In this document: positions 14,538 through 21,077 of the stretch, piece after piece
Layout: every line of letters starts with the position of its first letter
Numbering within the stretch: the stretch's first letter is position 1
Virus record (IMG/VR): IMGVR_UViG_3300042482_000615
Coordinates: 1 to 21,077 of that record
Length of the DNA: 21,077 nucleotides
Direction: 5' to 3' (one strand)
Source of the DNA: a virus
Translations under genes and position numbers: made by a program
Notes under the pieces: generated by a model
Database searches by the model: none
Seen by the model: only the letters and a program-made list of their open reading frames with translations
Told to the model about the DNA's origin: nothing

Positions 14538-15349
14538 CAAATAATAATTGCAGCAGTAGCCGCACCAGCAACTGCACCACCTGCTCCGATCCATGACCCC
14601 ATTGCGGCATTTTTGCTTTGCGCGTTTTGTGCCATAACTTGGTTACGCATATTGTTATAATTTTGTGTGTCTGCTACGTTTGCAGTGTGAGCAGATTGGA
14701 TATTACCCATTGAGCGGTTAATTGCGTCTTGTGCCGTTTGACCAAGACCCTGTGCGCCAGACAAGACACCGCGTTGCCATTCTTGAAGACTCTGTTGGTT
14801 TTGTCCTTTTGCTGCTTGCTGTGCAGCAACCAATGAACCGGGGTCAATGCCTCCCTGCATTTGAGTTGCGTCGAGATACTTTTGACGCAGTGCCATATCT
14901 TCCAAAGCAATCTGCCTACCCTGTGCCGTGGATTGATCGAACATTGCAGACCTTCCGATGGTGGATCCCATGTCGAGTCCAGTCCCCATCATTTGAGCGA
15001 GTCCTTTTGTTTTTGCCCACTGACCTAGCTTTTGTTGCCAACTCTCAGGAGAGGTTAGATTCTGTACAGTCTCACTCATGCCTGAACGCATCTTAGCTAG
15101 AGTTGGATCTACGTTTTCTTCAAATTGTCTAGCGCGATTTGCATTTTCAATTCCTAGTTCAAATGCTTGTTGCGATACTTCGCTTGGGTTGAACTCTTGG
15201 TAAATTGGCTTTATCTGTGCAGCCATTTCAGTAAGTCGAGCTTGAGAAGCAAGACCACCATACATGCCCTTGTTTGCCTCCGATGCCATCATCATATTAA
15301 GATCAGGACGAGGCTTTTGAATTGCTGGTTTGTATGTTGATCCACCCAT
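14537..15349 (-). CDS. Internal virion-like protein (T7 gp14 slot) with C-terminal glycine-zipper segment
   Basis: 270 aa, MGGSTYKPAIQKPRPDLNMM. N-terminal helices run through about residue 100 (EMAAQIKPIYQEFNPSEVSQ, then ENANRARQFEENVDPTLAKM). A middle region is rich in Gln, Gly and Ala (DATQMQGGIDPGSLVAAQQA), and a hydrophobic end (GSWIGAGGAVAGAATAAIII, 251-270) is membrane-like and glycine-zipper-like. This architecture fits an internal or ejection protein that contacts the host membrane during DNA delivery, as proposed for T7 gp14. It starts 7 bases after the upstream gene and its stop overlaps the PP-loop gene's start. No firm family match by name. Confidence 0.6.
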   Translation of the reverse strand: MGGSTYKPAIQKPRPDLNMMMASEANKGMYGGLASQARLTEMAAQIKPIYQEFNPSEVSQQAFELGIENANRARQFEENVDPTLAKMRSGMSETVQNLTSPESWQQKLGQWAKTKGLAQMMGTGLDMGSTIGRSAMFDQSTAQGRQIALEDMALRQKYLDATQMQGGIDPGSLVAAQQAAKGQNQQSLQEWQRGVLSGAQGLGQTAQDAINRSMGNIQSAHTANVADTQNYNNMRNQVMAQNAQSKNAAMGSWIGAGGAVAGAATAAIII

Positions 15350-15356
15350 AAGTTAA

Positions 15357-15737
15357 TTAAGTTAAAGAGTAAACTTCTCTTTTGAGAGGAGTCAACCCTA
15401 ATTTTTTGATTATTTCGTTTGTAAAGTTAGGTCTTTCATCCTTTAATGGCACACCAATGTAGCCCGGTGAGTTGGAGAGTTGTGAGTGCGCTTTCCAATC
15501 GCTCATAACTTGTATAACATCTTGCGGTCTTGTATACTTAGGATGGAATGCTGGATACACAGTTGGCATATAAACATGATCGGAATATCCAAACAGCACA
15601 CCATCACGATAATGTGCGTAAACATTAATATTAGGATGCTCTATAATCTTATGATCGAATTCTTCAGCAAAATCAACAAGTTCTAAGAATTCATTAGTTC
15701 CTTTTTGAACAAGTTTATATTCAATTTGTGGCCTCAT
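15357..15737 (-). CDS. T7 gp13-slot protein, possible acetyltransferase fold
   Basis: 126 aa, MRPQIEYKLVQKGTNEFLEL. Aromatic beta-rich motifs follow: INVYAHYRDGVLFGYSDHVY, MPTVYPAFHPKYTRPQDVIQ, then VMSDWKAHSQLSNSPGYIGV and FTNEIIKKLGLTPLKREVYS. The pattern of a helical start, strands, a PGYIGVP segment, then a helix IIKKLGLT and an ending strand resembles small GNAT-like phage proteins. Its length and place, just before a gp14-like gene, fit the T7 gp13 internal-virion slot. I have not seen the canonical acetyl-CoA Q/RxxGxG/A loop. Start at TTAATACATATG with no Shine-Dalgarno. Assignment is by position and general resemblance. Confidence 0.55.
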   Translation of the reverse strand: MRPQIEYKLVQKGTNEFLELVDFAEEFDHKIIEHPNINVYAHYRDGVLFGYSDHVYMPTVYPAFHPKYTRPQDVIQVMSDWKAHSQLSNSPGYIGVPLKDERPNFTNEIIKKLGLTPLKREVYSLT

Positions 15738-15742
15738 ATGTA

Positions 15743-15997
15743 TTAATTAAATCCAACTAGAATATCATCTGGGTTGGCTATCGTTTGTGTGTAGTTAGCA
15801 AATTTATCAGCCTGTGCTTTTAGGATATTGTTGCGCGTAGAATTACTCCCACAGATTGCACATGGCAAGCAATTATTTTGACCAGTAGTGAATGGGATCG
15901 ATGAGTAAATTGGAACTACTGGATCATCACCAAATGGGGAGATGAACTTGTTTGGAAAGCTAGTGACCTCTTTAGTTGCTGTAATGATCGATGGCAT
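15743..15997 (-). CDS. 84-aa protein with CxxCxxC motif
   Basis: Start at 15995-15997, one base after the TAA of the nozzle gene (TAATATG junction). The protein is MPSIITATKEVTSFPNKFIS, then GDDPVVPIYSSIPFTTGQ, NNCLPCAICGSNS (C43, C46, C49) and a helical end ADKFANYTQTIANPDDILVG. The frame stays open to 16153, but that extra part lies inside the 712-aa gene in another frame and looks non-coding. The CxxCxxC spacing hints at a metal or disulfide site. The position between tail nozzle and gp13-like genes suggests a small tail or virion component. Not recognised. Confidence 0.55.
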   Translation of the reverse strand: MPSIITATKEVTSFPNKFISPFGDDPVVPIYSSIPFTTGQNNCLPCAICGSNSTRNNILKAQADKFANYTQTIANPDDILVGFN

Positions 15998-15998
15998 A

Positions 15999-18137
15999 TT
16001 AGCAGGGATTCTGGGCTTTAAATTGTTGTGCAGCGGCAGTTGCGGATTGAAGTGCAAGCACTCCTGCTTCCTCTTGAGCGTGTTCAAAACTAATGTAAGA
16101 TAAGAACGTAGCAGATGCCGTGGCTGAAATTGATTTTGTTGGATCAGCGTCACAGGTCAAAGTAACTGTTTTAAATATCTTTGCGCTATACGAATTATCA
16201 TTTGCCGATTGTTGCTCGTATGGGTTAGGCAACAGGTCGATTAACAGTGTTTCACCAGTTTGTGCAACAACGCAAGATTGAGTCTCATCTCCCTGCGGAA
16301 CACCTGTGGATTTCTCCTGCCAAGGATCCATGAAGAGTCTAACAACCTCTACTCCAAATTCACCGCACCACTCAATTAGTAGCGAAAATGCCTTATCGAC
16401 ATCGTCAGTCAAGTATGACTCGCACGTTGAAACAAGTGAATTGCGTTGCGCGGATTCAGTAGTCAACCTTCGGTATTGTGAGTTAAGAAAACCTAGATTC
16501 TGAATCTCTGACTCATACGGAGTGTTCTGCCATTGGTAGTCATCCGTGACCGCAAGAATGCGCTTTTGAAGGATTGGGTTATATGACCCCTTACTGCCCC
16601 TGTAGGACACTTTTAGGTCAACTGTGCCACCAATCTGCGTTGATTCGATTTCGGCATACACAAACTTCTTTAAATCCATCTCGTCACCAAGCAATGGAGT
16701 TTCAAACTGCGAGTAAATGCGATTGTAGAGTGTGGTTGTGGTTTTGTCTGGATTGATCTGAAGGTAAGAATCCACTCGTTCTGGCTGGAATGACTCCCAA
16801 AGGTGGTTAAATGATCCATCGTTTGTTGCTGCGTAGTCTACACTAAAATGGAAGCATCGAGACTGCCCGTCAACAACACCTGTAGTCCACTCAACTGGAC
16901 GAGTACCTGTCCAAACTCCAGCCCATGCTGGGAACCTACTTTCCCCACTGCCCCATTCAGAAGCAGCAGCGTAGTCCATTACCATCGTATCTGAATTTAA
17001 TGTCTGCAAGTAAGGGATAGAATAGAGCAAGTAGTTCTCGAAACCAGTGGCACAAATCTTGGTTGGGTCTGCTGCCATGAGTCTTTTGGCCCTTGCCATT
17101 TCAACGTCTTTGAATAGCACTTGTGAGGACAGATACGATGTCGCTGCAATATCACCTGTCATCAGACCACCTTGGGCATACCACCACATTTGACCTGCTT
17201 GGAAAGCAATTGATTTTCCTGCAATGCAACCAACAGTTGGATACAATGTAGATTGGAAGTTTTCAGTTGTTACCCATTGATCTCGATCAAGTATGCCTGA
17301 TTTAAGTTGGAAGGTAGAACGATCAGTAAATACAATCAAGCGAGTTGATGTATCTTGACCGACATAACTTGTCATGCCAGTGATAGGACGTGAAAAGCTG
17401 AAGTCACCACGGGAAGTGCCAGTTGTACGTTCTTGGAATGAGGTTGGATCACCTAAATCGGATGCAAGTACGATATTTTTATCGGAAATCCACATTCTGT
17501 TTCCAGAGTATGCCATCCAGTATCCAACGGGGATCGTGGAAAGTTGAACACCTGCCTTATCAGCACCATCCCAGTACGAAGGGTATGAAATGCCGTCTTG
17601 GATCATTACAATTCGATGCGCTGGTGTAGCGAATTCTTGAGATCCAGTCGATAGGTTTGCTGAACGTGTGGCAAGTGCAAATACGAACTGATCAACGTCT
17701 GGTGACATCGCAATGTTTTTCAGCCGAAAATCTTCCCAGTTGCTTGGCTGGACTAGAGGAAATGGAGAGTAGTAGACGTTGCCATTCACGGCAAACACCA
17801 TGTAGGACAACTCGCTTGCAACAACACCATTTCCATCAACGTCGAAGATTTTAGCTGGAGTAGTTGTAACCACGCCATCTCGATCTTGCGTGATGGCAGT
17901 TTCCTTTTGCTTATTTGCAGAAAACAAGACACCACCTTGGAAGTTTCCAGCGGGAAGGGATAGCTGCATCTTATGCCCCGGTCTCGTTTGCACGATGCCA
18001 CCACGGACATTAACATTTACACCCCACTTGCATTGGTTTTCTGGCAATGACCACGGGTTGCGAACGGAATTAACCCCTTGCACCCACCCAGTTGAGACTT
18101 TTTTTAGTCTTCCTGCTGTAATGTTTTCACTTTTCAT
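15999..18137 (-). CDS. Tail nozzle / tail tubular protein B-like (T7 gp12 slot)
   Basis: 712 aa. ATG at 18135-18137, 2 bases after the TAG of the upstream gene. Residues 20-54 (QGVNSVRNPWSLPENQC, then VNVRGGIVQTRPGH) are the conserved opening of phage tail stabilisation/nozzle proteins, which assign N-terminal strands and an RPG turn. The middle is a succession of beta strands with repeated tryptophans (YWMAYSGNRMWISD, MWWYAQGGLMTGD), as in a beta-propeller. Its size, just below T7 gp12, and the following gp13/14/15/16-like series support the nozzle call. The C-terminus (SATASATFLSYISFEHAQEE then AQQFKAQNPC) is an Ala-rich helix ending in Cys, like tails of other large phage and Bacteroidota proteins. 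Expected to form the distal tail tube. Confidence 0.75.
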   Translation of the reverse strand: MKSENITAGRLKKVSTGWVQGVNSVRNPWSLPENQCKWGVNVNVRGGIVQTRPGHKMQLSLPAGNFQGGVLFSANKQKETAITQDRDGVVTTTPAKIFDVDGNGVVASELSYMVFAVNGNVYYSPFPLVQPSNWEDFRLKNIAMSPDVDQFVFALATRSANLSTGSQEFATPAHRIVMIQDGISYPSYWDGADKAGVQLSTIPVGYWMAYSGNRMWISDKNIVLASDLGDPTSFQERTTGTSRGDFSFSRPITGMTSYVGQDTSTRLIVFTDRSTFQLKSGILDRDQWVTTENFQSTLYPTVGCIAGKSIAFQAGQMWWYAQGGLMTGDIAATSYLSSQVLFKDVEMARAKRLMAADPTKICATGFENYLLYSIPYLQTLNSDTMVMDYAAASEWGSGESRFPAWAGVWTGTRPVEWTTGVVDGQSRCFHFSVDYAATNDGSFNHLWESFQPERVDSYLQINPDKTTTTLYNRIYSQFETPLLGDEMDLKKFVYAEIESTQIGGTVDLKVSYRGSKGSYNPILQKRILAVTDDYQWQNTPYESEIQNLGFLNSQYRRLTTESAQRNSLVSTCESYLTDDVDKAFSLLIEWCGEFGVEVVRLFMDPWQEKSTGVPQGDETQSCVVAQTGETLLIDLLPNPYEQQSANDNSYSAKIFKTVTLTCDADPTKSISATASATFLSYISFEHAQEEAGVLALQSATAAAQQFKAQNPC

Positions 18138-18139
18138 TA

Positions 18140-21077
18140 CTAGAACATAACTGGATCAGTTCCATCACCATACGTCAAATCATTAATTTGTGGTGGAACA
18201 AAAGCATGACCATCTTGGTGTTCTTGTTGATTTTTTAGATATGCCAATGCAAAACCCCAATAACGCAGTGCTTGTTCTGCGAAATCCTTATCTTCCAAAT
18301 CGCAAGCGTGAACAGCAGTTATAATTGCGCGTGTATGCTCAATTGGGATGAAGTCATACTTGCTAGTAATGACTGGAGGTTTTATCCTATAGGCAATTCT
18401 TGCCCATGCACATGGTTTGCCAATGCGGATCCTGCGGTACTGCGGATTGACCTCTGTGGGGTGATATTGACCAATTAGGGTCAAATCGTTGCTGCGTCCG
18501 TAGTCCATAGCGTACAAGGATACAAATCCATCTGTGATTGGCTTTTGAATGTTTGCAACACTTTTCACCAAGATTGGATCTTGAATTGCATCTACGAAAA
18601 ACTTACTATCCGTTGATAGTCCGCTAGTCAAAAATGAAATTCTACCAGTTGTACTAGTTAGGTTCTGAGATTGTGACTTGGTAGCATACAATTCAAACTC
18701 ATCGTTATCGATGCGACGAACGAAGTATGTGGTTCCTGCTACAAGACCAGATGGAAGTACATCTGCAGAATTGGCTCGTACAGTAACGGACTGACCTGTT
18801 GTGTAAAGCGAAGCGTCAGCAACAATACTTGTAGATGGGGATGCCGTGAATGTGCGTTGAATATCTAGGGACAATTGACCAGTGCCGGGGGTCGTAATCG
18901 GAACCAGTACTGATGCAGAATACACATTAACGCTATCTCCAATCACCCTAACTTGGTAGTCCGTTCCAGCAACCAATGGAGATGGAAGAACTCCGCTTGT
19001 TGAAAACTTCACTGTCTCATTTTCCTGCAAAAATTGCACGGACGAGGGTTGAATCAGGTTGTTGTATGGAAGCGGAGATACAGAAAATCTCTTTGCAAAG
19101 TAAGACTGCCCAGTTCCAAATGACACAACACTAATCAAACCAGTCGTTCCACCCGCAATTGCATTTGCCGAGGACGTATATGCCCTAGCAACTGACGTAG
19201 ACGATACATTTAAGTATGCAGGCGTTGCGCCATTGTCAATCGCTGGGCTAGTTGTAGGCAATAAATAATCGGTTCCCCAATAAATCGTTTCTGGAGTTGT
19301 TAGGTTTGTAAAATCCCCTAGCCACTTGTTTGTGAATGAAACTCCGAAAACGCGAGATAGAACAACATAGAATGTTCCAGTTGGAGAAGATGTGATGTTG
19401 ATCTTGCTGAAATCAGCGTTCTTAACAGTGAAAACACCAGTCGATGGGTTCAATGGGGTTTCTGCGCGATAAGATGTTCCAGAAAGCAATGGAGCAGGCA
19501 TCGTTCCAGTTGAAGAAAACTGAACAAAAACACCAGTTGATGGAGTTATTGTTATAATTGGTGGACTTGTGTATCCAGTTCCACTTGTTACAACATTAAG
19601 TGAGGTTACAACTCCACCAGCAATATTTGCTGTTGCAGTTGCTCCAGATCCACCTCCTCCAGTTATTTCTACTTGTGGTGAATTAATATACCCAGAACCA
19701 CCAGAAATTTGAGTGAATCCAATGACAAAAGATGTCTCAATGGTTGCATTTGCAACTGCTTGCGTTCCAGTTTTAAGTTTAACCTTTAATGTGCCAGTTG
19801 CTGGAGATGAAAATGCCTCAATGGTTCCAGTGGCAGGAGTTGTTAGAGAAGATGAAACTGTATAAGTAAATGTGCTTCCAGAAGCGGTTAGTAATGTTTT
19901 GTTGCCATTGTAACCATCTGGATTAGCACCACTAATTGCAATAACCTGACCTGCGGAAAACCCGTGAGGTGCTGTTGTTGTTGCTGTTGCCGTTGTTCCA
20001 ACTCTGACTAATCCAGTTGGGCCTGTTACCAACGCAACTGTTTGTCCAATTTCAGTAATAAGCTGATATGTAAATGATGTGGAACTTAAAACTGTTACAA
20101 CAAAATCTCCGTTGTATGCAGCTTGATCTGCTCCAGATATTGTTACAGTGTCACCTGTTCTATAGCTGTGCGTTCCAGACGTATTTACAGTAACAGTAAT
20201 CCCATTTGTAACCATTGATGAAATGTTAATTAATGGAGAAATTGGAGGAGCAGAAATTGTAACGGCAGGTGCGGTTGTGTACCCAAACCCCGGATTTGTA
20301 ACAACAATCGATGAGAGTTGGTATGTAATCGAATTGCGGATAGCATAACCAGTTGCTGTGCTAGTAGAAATTGTGCTTCCAACTGGTGGTGCTGGAGGAG
20401 GAGCAAAGGTGACTGTGGGATCAGCGGTATATCCTGAACCTTGATCAGACAGGTTGACTGAGACAACGCTGCCCACAACGATTGGGGTGAAGTTGGCTCC
20501 AGCACCAGTTGGAGCGGCAATGGAAAGACCCGGCGCAGTAATCTGGCTTGCGTCTCCAGCCACAACAGATGCAGGGATTAACTTAATAAGAGAAATCGTA
20601 CCAACTCCAGCGGATGTTAGTTTGATTGGGCTAACAAAGTTTGTTGGAGAAGATGCAAGTGCGTCCGCTTGTGTCGTGTGAATCGATACAGACTTGCTAT
20701 CAACAATATTTACAAAGTAGTTTTGATTTGCCAACAAGGGTTGTGGAAGTGTTCCACCAGACGTGAAGACTTGAACTTGATCACCTTGGGTTAACAAGTG
20801 GTCAACGCTAAAAGTCAACTTTGTCTCTGGTACGATTTCTTTACGGATATCGACGTTGATTGGGTTTGTTGATCCAGTCGTGTGAACCTCGTTAACATTT
20901 GCTTGAGCGTCAGAAATAGAACTAAAAATCTGAAGGTGCGTTGCGTCTAGCAGATTTCCAAAGTAAGTAACTCCAGAACGTATTCCAATTGGCAATGTCT
21001 GACCAGATGGGAATGTAAGCGGATTTGCTGTTGTTATTTCGATAGTAGGAGCAGACGCGAATTGAAGAGCAGTCACG
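18140..21077 (-). CDS. Large beta-repeat structural protein with C-terminal connector-like domain (5' end outside window)
   Basis: 978 residues are visible. The frame is open at the right edge, where the first codon read is GTG, so the true start lies upstream. Residues about 20-800 are a mosaic of three repeat types: TSGxLPxPLxAGTxYxVRxI (near 21, 100, 516, 688, 762); GxGYxxxPxVTI (213, 262, 460, 499); and HGFSxGxxVxISGAxxxxYNG...FTYTV (290, 360). Such beta/Ig-like repeats are common in phage tail-fibre and decoration proteins. The last 150 residues differ: SLYAMDYGRSNDLTLIGQYH, RRIRIGKPCAWARIAYRIKP, AVHACDLEDKDFAEQALRYW. They look globular and could be a connector or tail-tubular-A-like domain, given the neighbouring nozzle gene. 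That identity is inferred from position. Confidence 0.6.
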   Translation of the reverse strand, partial: VTALQFASAPTIEITTANPLTFPSGQTLPIGIRSGVTYFGNLLDATHLQIFSSISDAQANVNEVHTTGSTNPINVDIRKEIVPETKLTFSVDHLLTQGDQVQVFTSGGTLPQPLLANQNYFVNIVDSKSVSIHTTQADALASSPTNFVSPIKLTSAGVGTISLIKLIPASVVAGDASQITAPGLSIAAPTGAGANFTPIVVGSVVSVNLSDQGSGYTADPTVTFAPPPAPPVGSTISTSTATGYAIRNSITYQLSSIVVTNPGFGYTTAPAVTISAPPISPLINISSMVTNGITVTVNTSGTHSYRTGDTVTISGADQAAYNGDFVVTVLSSTSFTYQLITEIGQTVALVTGPTGLVRVGTTATATTTAPHGFSAGQVIAISGANPDGYNGNKTLLTASGSTFTYTVSSSLTTPATGTIEAFSSPATGTLKVKLKTGTQAVANATIETSFVIGFTQISGGSGYINSPQVEITGGGGSGATATANIAGGVVTSLNVVTSGTGYTSPPIITITPSTGVFVQFSSTGTMPAPLLSGTSYRAETPLNPSTGVFTVKNADFSKINITSSPTGTFYVVLSRVFGVSFTNKWLGDFTNLTTPETIYWGTDYLLPTTSPAIDNGATPAYLNVSSTSVARAYTSSANAIAGGTTGLISVVSFGTGQSYFAKRFSVSPLPYNNLIQPSSVQFLQENETVKFSTSGVLPSPLVAGTDYQVRVIGDSVNVYSASVLVPITTPGTGQLSLDIQRTFTASPSTSIVADASLYTTGQSVTVRANSADVLPSGLVAGTTYFVRRIDNDEFELYATKSQSQNLTSTTGRISFLTSGLSTDSKFFVDAIQDPILVKSVANIQKPITDGFVSLYAMDYGRSNDLTLIGQYHPTEVNPQYRRIRIGKPCAWARIAYRIKPPVITSKYDFIPIEHTRAIITAVHACDLEDKDFAEQALRYWGFALAYLKNQQEHQDGHAFVPPQINDLTYGDGTDPVMF
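18677..21016 (-). repeat. Three interleaved beta-repeat types in the large structural protein
   Basis: Copies by residue: type A (V-x-F-x2-SG-x-LP-x-PL-x-AGTxY) at about 21, 100, 516, 688 and 762; type B (GxGYxxxPxVTI) at 213, 262, 460 and 499; type C (TGDxVxISGAxxxxYNG) at about 305 and 370. Copies are diverged at DNA level, so this is old duplication or domain shuffling rather than recent tandem repeats. Confidence 0.7.

Noticed and set aside
15998-16153. N-terminal extension of the 84-aa gene into the nozzle gene (136-aa reading)
   Set aside because: The extra residues are an out-of-frame reading of the nozzle gene with unlikely composition. The internal ATG one base after the stop is the better start.

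Overview
The window reads as part of a tailed-phage or prophage genome, most likely a T7-like short-tailed (podovirus) virus. Every gene I can support lies on the minus strand. They are packed end to start, often with 1- to 23-base overlaps, and transcription runs from the right edge of the window to the left. There is no rRNA, tRNA, CRISPR array or insertion sequence. The base composition leans to A+T. Most starts lack a Shine-Dalgarno sequence and are instead preceded by A/C-rich leaders (for example ...ACAAATG) or an AT-rich TAATACATATG context. The host cannot be named from this window. An SD-poor, A-rich start context is seen in Bacteroidota and some other phyla, but that is only a hint.

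Virion block, about 21077 to 2628, in transcription order: a large beta-repeat structural protein whose N-terminus lies outside the window; a 712-aa tail nozzle/tubular-B-like protein; an 84-aa CxxCxxC protein; a 126-aa protein in the T7 gp13 slot; a 270-aa internal-virion-like protein; a PP-loop PAPS-reductase-like enzyme; a 176-aa MGG protein; a YkgJ-like CxxCxxCC metal-binding protein; a 170-aa MGG protein; a 567-aa internal-virion-like protein; and a giant 2653-aa protein in the T7 gp16 slot. The order resembles T7 genes 11/12-13-14-15-16. The giant protein is a polyvalent protein: an HExxH metallopeptidase, a QSD-HQ-type phage domain, a kinase-like domain and a C-terminal ATSAKTPVNEN-type domain, with linkers carrying a recurring (Q)FMPAE motif. 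Such a protein would probably be packaged and injected with the DNA.

Small-gene block, about 2638 to 1371: seven short genes (45-81 aa), several matching small families common in phage genomes (GKPQKQAxAIAY, GMRDYFAA, GKGDKPR...NYDDI, ARANGAKGGRPRK). Two of these seven (2341-2478, 2483-2638) are shorter than a 60-aa cutoff, as are several genes further left.

A gene-free stretch at 1173-1370 holds a candidate promoter with a 13-bp dyad in its spacer. I read it as the likely start of a second (early/replication) transcription unit: an 88-aa possibly DNA-binding protein, two small cytoplasmic proteins, two small membrane proteins, and the N-terminus of an ERF-family single-strand annealing recombinase cut by the left edge.

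The most unusual points are the FMPAE-punctuated polyvalent protein, which also encodes its own candidate protease, and two predicted enzyme/metal genes (PAPS-reductase-like and YkgJ-like). Each of these two is start-stop coupled to a virion gene, within a series of MGG-starting virion proteins.
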